Assembly (NCBI GenBank): GCA_033809995.1
Contig: JAPXKQ010000037.1
Location: forward strand, 1-22,196
DNA: 22,196 nt
Direction: 5' to 3'
DNA from: Paratissierella sp033809995
GTDB taxonomy: Bacteria; Bacillota; Clostridia; Tissierellales; Tissierellaceae
The notes beneath the pieces were generated by a model. It was not told the DNA's origin, searched no databases, and worked only from the letters and a program-made list of their open reading frames with translations. The position numbers and the translations under genes are program-made. This document shows, in pieces, positions 1 through 7,623 of the stretch (within the stretch, counting starts at the first letter, position 1; each line of letters starts with the position of its first letter).

Positions 1-830
1 GGTGTTAAAATGATTGATACTATTGTGTACCTAGAATACCTAAGAGGAATTGAAACATCTTAATATTTCTTTTGCTAATGCTATTCTATAATTGTACCTA
101 GAATACCTAAGAGGAATTGAAACCCTTTTAATTCTCTATCAACTAAAAAATGCTCTATTGTGTACCTAGAATACCTAAGAGGAATTGAAACATCCTTTAA
201 TCTAGCTATAACAGCAATGTTATAACAGGTACCTAGAATACCTAAGAGGAATTGAAACCTGCTTTTCTGACTTCTGCTGCTATTTCCTTTGTTTGGTACC
301 TAGAATACCTAAGAGGAATTGAAACAGGACAATTTTAATGGTAAGGATTATTACTATATGTACCTAGAATACCTAAGAGGAATTGAAACATGCGAAATCA
401 TCCGGAGTTATTAGAAAGAGCAATTAAGTACCTAGAATACCTAAGAGGAATTGAAACTTCTGATAAAACCTTCCTTTTCTGCCTCTTGATTTTCGTACCT
501 AGAATACCTAAGAGGAATTGAAACTCAATAAACAATAATTTAGTTTCTACAGCAGGCATAGGTACCTAGAATACCTAAGAGGAATTGAAACTAACAAAAG
601 GATTACTACAAGATGTAGAGAATCCGGTACCTAGAATACCTAAGAGGAATTGAAACGCGTATCTAATTGTTTATGCTAATCTAAAAGTAGACCACCATAA
701 TAATTGAAACCAAACTAATGCACTGTTGACTATTTCAATATTAGGTACCTAGAATATCTAAGAGGAATTGAAACTTGTTCATCATAGAGGATGCTTGACT
801 TTCAATCTGTGTGCCTAGAATACAATTAAA
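1..830 (+). CRISPR. CRISPR array, leader-distal end, truncated at left edge
   Basis: A 30-bp repeat beginning GTACCTAGAATACC and ending GGAATTGAAAC starts at 27, 94, 162, 229, 296, 360, 428, 495, 562 and 627; these ten copies are identical. Spacers are 34-38 bp, all different. Bases 1-26 are a partial spacer, so the array continues to the left. After 656 the array decays: a unit ending at 710 keeps only the 3' TAATTGAAAC part, the copy at 745-774 has one substitution (C to T), and the last copy at 811-830 is a remnant (GTGCCTAGAATAC then a shortened tail). The 3' end ATTGAAAC matches the 8-nt 5' crRNA handle of type I-B systems, which gives plus-strand transcription with the leader to the left; decay at the right end agrees. 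The repeat resembles clostridial I-B repeats. No cas genes are in the window, so subtype is inferred from the repeat only. Confidence 0.98.
681..710 (+). repeat. Degenerate CRISPR repeat unit
   Basis: This unit sits where the eleventh repeat should be. Only its last ten bases (TAATTGAAAC, 701-710) clearly match the repeat; the 5' part is strongly diverged. The preceding spacer would be only about 24 bp, so part of the spacer and repeat was probably lost or rearranged. An intact-length 34-bp spacer (711-744) follows. Confidence 0.7.
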
Positions 831-839
831 GACGTAATA

Positions 840-902
840 TCGAAATTATGATAAGAAAATGATATAATTGTAATAATAGCTAGTATTCCTTTATATAGGA
901 AT
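840..902 (+). promoter_or_regulatory. Candidate promoter and small palindrome before the AraC-type regulator
   Basis: A perfect -10 TATAAT lies at 863-868. Seventeen bases upstream is TCGAAA (840-845), a 4-of-6 match to the -35 consensus. Between it and the gene, ATTCCT (885-890) and AGGAAT (897-902) form a 6-bp inverted repeat around TTATAT, a possible autoregulatory site or leader hairpin. The -10 directly follows the last CRISPR remnant. Assignment is by consensus and position only. Confidence 0.5.
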
Positions 903-953
903 TGACGATTTTAATTTATAGATTTTAAATTTGAAAGGAGAATAAAAAAGGGT

Positions 954-3299
954 TTGAATCTAAATGGGAATATCAATATATCGCTAGAAAAAATAAAAGA
1001 TACTACTAAACATATACACAATGGGATTGAGTTCTTACTAGTAGTAAAAGGAAACTTAAAGATAGAAAAGGGTGGAGATGTATATCTTCTAAAACCAAAT
1101 GATGTAATTCTAATAAACGATAGGGATGTCCATTCAGTCGCGAGCAATTTCGACAATTTAGCCATTATTTTGCATATTAACAATGAGTTTTTAGAGAAAA
1201 ATTGCAATGATATCCTAACCAAAAAGTATATATGCAACTCGGCATTGCAGGAAGAACAAGACCATAACCAAGATAAGTTTAAGTTTATAAGGCAGAGTTT
1301 GACTCAGATTATGCTCCTTTTCTTCAAAAAAGATGCTGGTTATGACTTGCAAATAATGTCTAAAATATATTTACTGATGAATCATATAATACTAAATTTT
1401 CAAAAATCTGAAGATGGATATACATTACAAATCAAAGATACTGATGACAGAATGGATAGGATATTGTCGTATATAAATAATAATTATAAAGAAGATATAA
1501 CTCTAAAACAATTAGCTGATGATGAGTATTTATCTATTCATTATCTTTCAAAATTGTTTAAGGAAAAAACAGGTGTAAATTTTTCAAATTATCTAACCGA
1601 ACTAAGGATGGATAATGCATTGAAAGAACTCATTGGATCAAATATTCCTATCAATAAAATAGCACTGAATTCTGGTTTTACAAGCATCCAATCCTTTAAT
1701 AGGGAATTTAAAAAAAGATTTAATGAAATCCCAAGTGAATATAGAAAAAAGAATAAGATTACAAGTGATGATATATCGCCTAAGGTAGATATAATTTTAC
1801 CAAAGGAAGATAATAATTTATCTGAGCTATTAAAATTCATTATGTTAAATGATCCTATACTTCCTGAAAGTGATGTTTTAATCCCAAATGTAGAAATTGA
1901 TTTTAAAGCACCATTTGAAGTAAATGCAAAAAAAGGTGGAAGAATTATTAGGATAGGAAGATTCAATGAATTGAACAATCATATTATCAGAAAGCAACTA
2001 TCCGAAGTATGCAATGAGATAAATTTTGAATATATCCATTTTGAAAAATTTTTCCTTGAGGAGGATAAATCCTTTAAAGATAATATATTGCTTGAATTTG
2101 AGGAATTGATAAATAGTCTTGATTTTATAAGAAGCTTAAATTTAAAACCAATAGTAAGAATAGATATTGATTACTATATTAAAAAGATTAAAGTTGATAG
2201 TGGAGAGATTTTAGGGCGTTTAAAAACAGATATTTGTAAAAAACTTGATACAATTGTAACTCAATATGGTGTTAAATACTTAAGGTCTTGGCACTTTGAA
2301 ATTAATGGAACTATTCTTAATGAAAACTTCAATATTCTTGAAGGAATTAAAGATATATTCAAATCGTATGATGATAGTATTAAGATGGGGATATCCATAG
2401 GGGAAGCATTATCCTATGGCGGATTCAATATAGATTTACTTGCTATGTGCAGGGATAAAAATATGACCTTGGATTTTGTATCCTTTGAAAGTGATCCTAA
2501 TAAAGAAGATTTTAGCCATCAAATTGATGATACAAATCAAAATATATTTCAAGATTACTTAAGAAAACAAATCCATTGGTTAAAAGGTACATTAGATAAA
2601 TATAATTTCCATGATACTTTAATTTTTGTCACAAACTTTAATACCCTAGGTGGCGCAGGCTTTCAGTTAGCAGGTTCCTTTTTTAGGGCTGCCCTAATAT
2701 TAAAAACCATTACTAGCATCACCGAACCTTATGTAAGTTTATCATTCTGGATATCTAACCAGCCATATGAAAACATAAGTATGAGTTTATCATCAAATTA
2801 TAGAATCCTTTCATTATTTTTACTAAATCTTACGAAAAGACCAGTGTACTTTGTTCTTAAGTTAATAGACAAGGCTGGTAATAACTTGTCATCTATAAAC
2901 AAGAATATATCAGTTAACACTAGGGGAAAAAACTATTATATTATTGTATCTAATCAATTCTATTATAATCCTCTTTATTCTATTGAAGAAAACTATATTC
3001 ATATTAATAGAAAAAACATTAATGCAACGGTTAAGGGTATTGAGCCTGGAGATTATTTAATCAAGAAATATAGTCTTGACAAGGAAAATGGAGGACAGTT
3101 CGATTCAATTCTCAATATGATGGATATGAAGATAATGGATTCAGAAATACTATATCAAAGTGAAATGACAAATTGTCCTTCTATTAGTATTTATGAACGA
3201 AGGATAACAGATACATTTAATTTAAATGTAATTATTCCATCCAATGCAGTGTTCTTATATGAAATAAAACAAATTAGCCAAAAGACAAAAATCAATTAG
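954..3299 (+). CDS. AraC-family regulator with N-terminal cupin and C-terminal GH39-like domain
   Basis: A 781-residue transcription regulator, probably cytoplasmic and sugar-responsive. Residues about 15-85 form a cupin-like sensor (KPNDVILINDRDVHSV). Residues about 168-266 hold the paired helix-turn-helix motifs of the AraC family (LKQLADDEYLSIHYLSKLFKEK and IALNSGFTSIQSFNREFKKR, separated by a linking helix). Residues about 325-660 resemble a GH39 beta-xylosidase barrel, an architecture known in Firmicutes. Where GH39 enzymes carry the acid/base Glu (FEIWNEP) this protein has FEINGT (448-453), and at the nucleophile position (TEWN) it has TNFN (560-563), so catalysis is unlikely and a ligand-sensing role is inferred. 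The start is TTG at 954, 13 bases after AAGGAG; no in-frame ATG is nearby. It faces the membrane-protein/hydrolase genes and the sugar operon downstream and is their likely regulator. Confidence 0.88.
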   Translation: MNLNGNINISLEKIKDTTKHIHNGIEFLLVVKGNLKIEKGGDVYLLKPNDVILINDRDVHSVASNFDNLAIILHINNEFLEKNCNDILTKKYICNSALQEEQDHNQDKFKFIRQSLTQIMLLFFKKDAGYDLQIMSKIYLLMNHIILNFQKSEDGYTLQIKDTDDRMDRILSYINNNYKEDITLKQLADDEYLSIHYLSKLFKEKTGVNFSNYLTELRMDNALKELIGSNIPINKIALNSGFTSIQSFNREFKKRFNEIPSEYRKKNKITSDDISPKVDIILPKEDNNLSELLKFIMLNDPILPESDVLIPNVEIDFKAPFEVNAKKGGRIIRIGRFNELNNHIIRKQLSEVCNEINFEYIHFEKFFLEEDKSFKDNILLEFEELINSLDFIRSLNLKPIVRIDIDYYIKKIKVDSGEILGRLKTDICKKLDTIVTQYGVKYLRSWHFEINGTILNENFNILEGIKDIFKSYDDSIKMGISIGEALSYGGFNIDLLAMCRDKNMTLDFVSFESDPNKEDFSHQIDDTNQNIFQDYLRKQIHWLKGTLDKYNFHDTLIFVTNFNTLGGAGFQLAGSFFRAALILKTITSITEPYVSLSFWISNQPYENISMSLSSNYRILSLFLLNLTKRPVYFVLKLIDKAGNNLSSINKNISVNTRGKNYYIIVSNQFYYNPLYSIEENYIHINRKNINATVKGIEPGDYLIKKYSLDKENGGQFDSILNMMDMKIMDSEILYQSEMTNCPSISIYERRITDTFNLNVIIPSNAVFLYEIKQISQKTKIN

Positions 3300-3323
3300 T
3301 GATTTTTTGTCTTTTGTTTTATT
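3280..3323 (+). terminator. Rho-independent terminator overlapping the regulator's stop codon
   Basis: AAAAGACAAAAATCA (3280-3294) pairs with TGATTTTTTGTCTTTT (3300-3315) with one bulged T and a 5-base loop, followed by GTTTTATT. The loop contains the stop codon of the AraC-type gene, so the regulator should end as its own transcript before the membrane-protein genes. Confidence 0.8.
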
Positions 3324-3353
3324 ATTTATAAAATTATATAAAATATGATAAGA

Positions 3354-3404
3354 ATTAGTATAAAAGCAGAACTATTACACATTAAAACTTGTTGATATAC
3401 TAAT
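3354..3404. promoter_or_regulatory. Inverted repeat in the leader of the DUF5058 gene
   Basis: ATTAGTATA (3354-3362) and TATACTAAT (3396-3404) form a perfect 9-bp inverted repeat with 33 bases between the arms. It lies in the 202-bp gap between the AraC-type regulator and the first membrane-protein gene, where a regulator site would be expected. The right arm is followed by AT-rich sequence containing TATAAA (3405-3410), a possible -10. A weak hairpin (GGAAAGGGTTTCC, 3436-3448) lies further downstream. I do not recognise a riboswitch here. Confidence 0.35.
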
Positions 3405-3501
3405 TATAAATGCAAAGGTCATATAGGCATCGTTGGGAAAGGGTTTCCTTGAAGGCTGTTTAGGTTGATGTTTTGTAAAAATAAAAAAAGGAGAAGATAT
3501 T

Positions 3502-4218
3502 ATGGATTATTTTGAGGTAGCAAATAGTAATATTGTTTTTATACTTTGTGCTTTGACAATTTTAGTAGTTTTATTGCAGTCATTATTATTTATTAACAAA
3601 GGAATTAAAAGAAGTAAGGAATTAGGAATTGAGAAGGACGTTATTACAAAGACCATAACCAATAGCGCTATATTTTCTATAGTTCCTTCTTTACCTATTT
3701 TAATTATGATGTTCGCTCTTTCCGTCCCATTAGGTAGGTATTTTCCATGGCTAAGGCTATCTGTTGTTGGTTCTGCAGTTTATGAGAGTATGGCTGCCAA
3801 TGTAGCTGTAGTAAGCCAGGGGCTTGCTGATATTTCTGATCCAAATGTGACACCTAAAATATATGGAATAATAATGTGGGTTATGACATTGGGTATAATT
3901 TGGGGAATTGTATTTAATATATTTTTTATGGGGAAATTGGACAAGTTCTCAAGAAAAGCAAAGTCTAAGAAAAGCGACTTTATTCCAATATTTTCAGCAG
4001 CATTATTTTCAGCTATGTTAGTTACCCTTTCAGTTCCATATGTTGCAAATGTAAAAAACACTAATGCTATTTTATCCTTTTTTGTTGCCGGTATAGCTGT
4101 ATTAGTGTGTGAAAAAGTCAGTAAAGCCACAAAAATTAAGACTATAAACGATTTTTCATTGCCAATAGCCCTAATAATTGGGATGGCAGCTGTAATATTA
4201 AAGACTAGTTTAGCTTAA
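3502..4218 (+). CDS. DUF5058 family integral membrane protein
   Basis: A 238-residue hydrophobic protein with about six membrane segments: residues roughly 10-32, 50-72, 118-143, 158-175, 184-202 and 218-236. The conserved stretch after the second segment (GRYFPWLRLSVVGSAVYES) is what I recognise from DUF5058, a family with no settled function. The start is ATG with AAAGGAG 8 bases upstream. It is followed after 22 bases by a second membrane protein of nearly equal size, and then by an M20 amidohydrolase. I infer a two-subunit transporter feeding the hydrolase, comparable in arrangement to AbgT with AbgA/AbgB in E. coli but of an unrelated family. Transport direction and substrate are unknown. 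Confidence 0.82.
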   Translation: MDYFEVANSNIVFILCALTILVVLLQSLLFINKGIKRSKELGIEKDVITKTITNSAIFSIVPSLPILIMMFALSVPLGRYFPWLRLSVVGSAVYESMAANVAVVSQGLADISDPNVTPKIYGIIMWVMTLGIIWGIVFNIFFMGKLDKFSRKAKSKKSDFIPIFSAALFSAMLVTLSVPYVANVKNTNAILSFFVAGIAVLVCEKVSKATKIKTINDFSLPIALIIGMAAVILKTSLA

Positions 4219-4240
4219 ACAAAATAGAGGAGGTATAATC

Positions 4241-4945
4241 ATGGAAAATAACAATATAAAGACACAAGATCAATTATCCTTAGAATATGACAAATCCATA
4301 AATAGATTAGGTAGAACTACAAGTATTATTGCATTGGCTTTTATGATTTTGGTTCCATTGGGAACGATGATATATTTCAATCTAGATATTAGTGTATCGG
4401 AAATCCTTCTAGCAAGTAGCAGTCTTATAATAATGTTTCTTCCAATGTCAGTTGTTGAAAATATCTCATATTATGCAGTTATAGGGGCAGGAGGTATGTA
4501 TTTAGGTAGTATCACTGGTAATATCTTGAATATGAAGCTTCCTTGCGCAATATCAGGAATGAAAATAGCAGGGGTTGAGCCTGGTTCAAGAGAGGGAGAT
4601 GTTATTTCAGTTATAGCTATTGGGGTATCATCCGTTGTTAATACAATAGTATTAATCCTAGGGATGTTCGTTATAGGTAGTTTTATATTGCCAATTTTAA
4701 ATTCTCCAGTACTTTCCCCAGGTTTTGCAAATATTACACCAGCAATACTTGGAGCTGTTACAATACCTAATTTGTTAGAAAGAAAGAAACTATCTATCGT
4801 GCCTACAATAGCAGCATTAGCAGCATTTTTCATAATTGGGCCTAAAAGCTTTGGAAAGGTTCAAAGTTACGTTTTAATTGTAATTATGGCATTGTCAGTA
4901 GTTTCAGCATATTTAATGAATAAGAAGTCTAAAAAGGAGAATTAG
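4241..4945 (+). CDS. Integral membrane protein, partner of the DUF5058 protein
   Basis: A 234-residue protein with a polar N-terminus of about 28 residues and then five to six membrane segments (about 29-50, 54-74, 121-150, 164-176, 183-199, 206-224). Between segments 2 and 3 is a conserved-looking loop, GMKIAGVEPGSREGDV (about 106-121), that could be a functional motif. I do not recognise a named family with certainty. AGGAGG lies 8 bases before the ATG. Its stop codon is one base before the M20 hydrolase start, so translation of the two is probably coupled. Equal size and tight linkage with the DUF5058 gene suggest that the two proteins form one membrane complex; this is inference. Confidence 0.72.
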   Translation: MENNNIKTQDQLSLEYDKSINRLGRTTSIIALAFMILVPLGTMIYFNLDISVSEILLASSSLIIMFLPMSVVENISYYAVIGAGGMYLGSITGNILNMKLPCAISGMKIAGVEPGSREGDVISVIAIGVSSVVNTIVLILGMFVIGSFILPILNSPVLSPGFANITPAILGAVTIPNLLERKKLSIVPTIAALAAFFIIGPKSFGKVQSYVLIVIMALSVVSAYLMNKKSKKEN

Positions 4946-4946
4946 T

Positions 4947-6380
4947 ATGGATAGCAAACAAAGTATTATTGATTACTTAGAACAGAATAAAGATTCCTTT
5001 GTAGAAATAAGTAATTATATTTGGGATAACCCTGAGACTAGATTTCAACTTAAAAAATCAGCGAATATTCTTATTAATGCATTAGAAAAGGCAGAGTTTC
5101 GTATAGAAAGAAATCTAGCAGATATGGAAGATGCATTTATAGGAACATATGGTAGTGGAAGTCCAGTAATAGGATTTCTTGGAGAATATGATGCTTTATC
5201 AAATTTAAGTCAGGTTGCAAATGCAAGTGAAAAGAGACCATTGGTTGAAGGTGAAAATGGACATGGATGTGGACATAATGCTCTTGGCACAGGTTCCCTT
5301 GCTGCAGCTATTTCAATAAAAGAATATATGAAAGAAAATAATATCAAAGGTACGATAAAATATTTTGGATGTCCAGCAGAAGAAAGCGGTTCTGGTAAAG
5401 CATTCATGGCAAGGGCAGGATTATTTAATGGTATTGACTCAATAATTACCTGGCACCCTTGGACTGAAAATGCAATATGGGGTAACAGTAGTCTTGCAAA
5501 TTTCCAAGTTTACTTTAACTTCAAAGGGATAAGTGCACATGCAGCTGCGGCTCCAGAATTTGGTAGAAGTGCTTTAGATGCAGCAGAGCTTATGAATTCA
5601 GGAGTAAATTATTTAAGAGAACATATAATACAAGAGGCTAGGGTTCACTACGCTTATATAGATGCAGGTGGCATGAGCCCTAATGTTGTACAGCCAACGT
5701 CAAGTTTATTATATTTCATAAGAGCACCAAAGACATCTCAAGTGAAGGGAATTTATGACCGTATCGTAAAGATAGCAGAAGGTGCAGCCTTGATGACTGA
5801 AACCAAGTTGGAAATAAAGTGGGATAGTGCTGCCAGTGAATATATAGTCAATGAATCCTTAGCAAAAGTTATGTATGAAAATATGAAATTAATTGGTGAA
5901 ATAGAATATACAAGCGATGAAATGGAATATGCCAAAACTTATACAGATGGCTTGGATGAAGTATCAAAATCAAATTTTAAGAATAGTTTAAAGAATAAAT
6001 TCAAAGGTTTATCACAAGAAGAGTTAGATAAAATTTTGGAAATGCCTTTAACTAAAAAATTGGTTCCATATAATGTTACAGATGTACCAATGGCGGGCTC
6101 AACTGATGTCGGTGATGCAAGCTTTAACGCGCCTACAGTACAATTAACTGCAGCGTGTTATCCTGCTGGAACATCACCACATTCATGGCAATGGGTTGCC
6201 TGTGGTAAATCTTCAATAAATCACAAGGGTATGATGTATGCGGCAAAAGTAATGGCTATGACAGCATTAGATTTGCTAGAAAACCCTGAAGTTATCAAGG
6301 AAGCTAAAGAAGAATTGAATACTAGACTTGGTGGAGAGAAGTATAAAAATTATATACCACTAGATGTTAAACCAGTATAG
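4947..6380 (+). CDS. M20 family metallo-amidohydrolase, AbgB-like
   Basis: A 477-residue cytosolic enzyme close in length and motifs to the p-aminobenzoyl-glutamate hydrolase B subunit (AbgB, about 480 residues). Visible family features are GEYDAL (79-84), the metal-site motif GHGCGHNALG (105-114), the catalytic EE pair (145-146), a further metal-ligand His (170, TWHPW), the lid/dimerisation domain beginning at FKGISAHAAAAP, and the C-terminal STDVGDASF and SPHSWQW motifs. It should hydrolyse an amide bond in an N-acyl or aminobenzoyl amino acid, probably with two metals. No AbgA-type partner is encoded here. It follows the two membrane-protein genes with one base between stop and start; AAAAAGGAG lies upstream. 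A hairpin terminator follows. Substrate cannot be set from sequence; other M20 amidases such as acyl-amino-acid hydrolases remain possible. Confidence 0.9.
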   Translation: MDSKQSIIDYLEQNKDSFVEISNYIWDNPETRFQLKKSANILINALEKAEFRIERNLADMEDAFIGTYGSGSPVIGFLGEYDALSNLSQVANASEKRPLVEGENGHGCGHNALGTGSLAAAISIKEYMKENNIKGTIKYFGCPAEESGSGKAFMARAGLFNGIDSIITWHPWTENAIWGNSSLANFQVYFNFKGISAHAAAAPEFGRSALDAAELMNSGVNYLREHIIQEARVHYAYIDAGGMSPNVVQPTSSLLYFIRAPKTSQVKGIYDRIVKIAEGAALMTETKLEIKWDSAASEYIVNESLAKVMYENMKLIGEIEYTSDEMEYAKTYTDGLDEVSKSNFKNSLKNKFKGLSQEELDKILEMPLTKKLVPYNVTDVPMAGSTDVGDASFNAPTVQLTAACYPAGTSPHSWQWVACGKSSINHKGMMYAAKVMAMTALDLLENPEVIKEAKEELNTRLGGEKYKNYIPLDVKPV

Positions 6381-6475
6381 TTAATTAACTTGAGTAGTTT
6401 CAATAAATAAATCTATTAATATTCCAGGTGAAATATGTCATAAAAGCCCACATTAAAATATACAAATGATGTCTT

Positions 6476-6506
6476 AAAAGGAGAGTAATGAATCTACTCT
6501 CCTTTT
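6476..6506 (+). terminator. Rho-independent terminator after the M20 hydrolase
   Basis: AAAAGGAGAGTA (6476-6487) pairs perfectly over 12 bp with TACTCTCCTTTT (6495-6506) around a 7-base loop. The A-rich and T-rich ends allow it to work in either direction. It separates the DUF5058/M20 module from the downstream sugar operon. Confidence 0.82.
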
Positions 6507-6649
6507 GCCTTTGGTTATGTTTCTTTATTCTTTGATTTACATCCTTAATAAGGTGGAACTTACTTTCAAACCCCTCCCAGTAATATTTAAAGCAATTTAA
6601 GTTTTATTCAATACTACAATATCAACTTATTATGGTAATTGGTAAGGCT

Positions 6650-6675
6650 TATTAGTTATATAGGCACAACTAATA
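6650..6675. promoter_or_regulatory. Operator-like palindrome upstream of the sugar operon (site 1)
   Basis: TATTAGTT (6650-6657) and AACTAATA (6668-6675) form a perfect 8-bp inverted repeat with a 10-base centre. It lies about 107 bp before the first gene of the operon. The arm ATTAG is also found in the inverted repeat ahead of the DUF5058 gene (ATTAGTATA, 3354), so one regulator could bind both; that link is weak. Confidence 0.4.
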
Positions 6676-6711
6676 GGGATAGTTGCTTAATGGTGTACGA
6701 AATAAAAGTAA

Positions 6712-6728
6712 TACAAGCCATACTTGTA
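6712..6728. promoter_or_regulatory. Operator-like palindrome upstream of the sugar operon (site 2)
   Basis: TACAAG (6712-6717) and CTTGTA (6723-6728) form a perfect inverted repeat around CCATA. It lies directly upstream of the AT-rich TATAAATAATATAAG stretch that I take as the likely promoter region, so a bound protein could block or recruit polymerase. Which protein binds it is unknown. Confidence 0.4.
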
Positions 6729-6781
6729 CATATAAATAATATAAGAAAAAATTATTTTGTTCTTAATGAAAGGATGATTAT

Positions 6782-7594
6782 ATGAAGCAAATCATAGTAG
6801 TAAACTCCAATTCATATCATGGATATAGCATAGAGGAGGCAATTGATGGCATTAGTAACGCAGGATTTAAGTATATAGAACTTACAGCTACAAAGGGTTG
6901 GACTGAACATGTATCACCAGATATGCCCTTAGCAGACCTTTTTAAAATAAAAGAGGAGCTAAACGAAAAAGGTCTTACCCCAATTTCCATGAGTGGGCAT
7001 TGCAACCTAATGGATAGGGATAGGCTAAATGATTTTATATCAAATATAAAGCTAGCGGCATTTTTCGATTGCAAATATATCATATCTTCAATTGGCGAAG
7101 CTCATTTAGAGGATAAAGCAGAGACTTCAGATGAAGAGGTGGCGGAACATATTAAAGAAATAGTCCCACATTTGGAATCGTATGATTTAATCTTAGGACT
7201 TGAGAATCATGGAAAGCATGGAACTGGAAAGCACTTAAAAAAGATTGTAGACTTAATCGACTCAGAAAGGGTGGTTATCAACTACGATACTGCCAATGCA
7301 ATATTTTATAGCAATGTAAATCTAGAAGAGGATATTGACTCTTGTATTGAAAAAATAGGGCATATTCATCTAAAGGATAAGGCTGGAGAGTACAATGAAT
7401 GGAACTTTCCTGCTATAGGTCAAGGCTATATTGATTTTAAAATGGTGCTTGATAAGTTGGAGAAGGCAAATAACTACTGTCCTCTAAGCATAGAGATTGA
7501 GTTCACTTCTGAAGGTGCCAAAGACCTAAATGAAATAAATGAGGCTGTTAAATATTCTTATAATTACCTAAGAAATCTTGGATTAGAAATTTAA
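6782..7594 (+). CDS. TIM-barrel sugar isomerase/epimerase family protein (first copy)
   Basis: A 270-residue single-domain protein of the xylose-isomerase-like TIM-barrel superfamily (AP_endonuc_2 fold). Expected metal and substrate residues are visible: E33 in YIELTA, H73, E108 region, E141 in GLENHGKHG, D169 in INYDTAN, H194/H196 in GHIHLKD and E238/E240 in SIEIEF. The product probably isomerises, epimerises or eliminates/hydrates a keto-sugar or cyclitol in the cytosol. It is the first gene of the operon; ATG is preceded by AAAGGATGA. The next gene, an oxidoreductase, begins 29 bases after its stop. It is only distantly like the second isomerase at 13592, so the two probably catalyse different steps rather than being recent duplicates. 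Substrate unknown. Confidence 0.87.
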   Translation: MKQIIVVNSNSYHGYSIEEAIDGISNAGFKYIELTATKGWTEHVSPDMPLADLFKIKEELNEKGLTPISMSGHCNLMDRDRLNDFISNIKLAAFFDCKYIISSIGEAHLEDKAETSDEEVAEHIKEIVPHLESYDLILGLENHGKHGTGKHLKKIVDLIDSERVVINYDTANAIFYSNVNLEEDIDSCIEKIGHIHLKDKAGEYNEWNFPAIGQGYIDFKMVLDKLEKANNYCPLSIEIEFTSEGAKDLNEINEAVKYSYNYLRNLGLEI

Positions 7595-7623
7595 AATGTG
7601 ATGTTTACAAAGGAGGGGGAAAA

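Larger units (their letters stand above)
6381..6781. other. 401-bp intergenic region: terminator plus operon control region
   Basis: There is no credible gene here. The left part carries the perfect-stem terminator of the hydrolase unit (6476-6506). The right part carries two operator-like palindromes (6650-6675 and 6712-6728) and an AT-rich TATAAATAATATAAG stretch (6731-6745) that probably holds the promoter of the sugar operon. I see no clean -35/-10 pair and no catabolite-repression (cre) site. Confidence 0.7.

Noticed and set aside
911..1237. Minus-strand open frames opposite the AraC-type gene (also 1589-1978)
   Set aside because: They overlap a strongly supported gene, have no ribosome binding site or recognisable domain, and look like shadows of AT-rich coding sequence.
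954..3299. An active GH39 xylosidase fused to a regulator
   Set aside because: Both expected catalytic glutamates are absent in the aligned motifs, so only a binding role is supported.
3411..3501. Riboswitch in the leader of the DUF5058 gene
   Set aside because: Only a weak hairpin (GGAAAGGGTTTCC) and short complementary stretches are visible; no conserved core of a known class could be matched.
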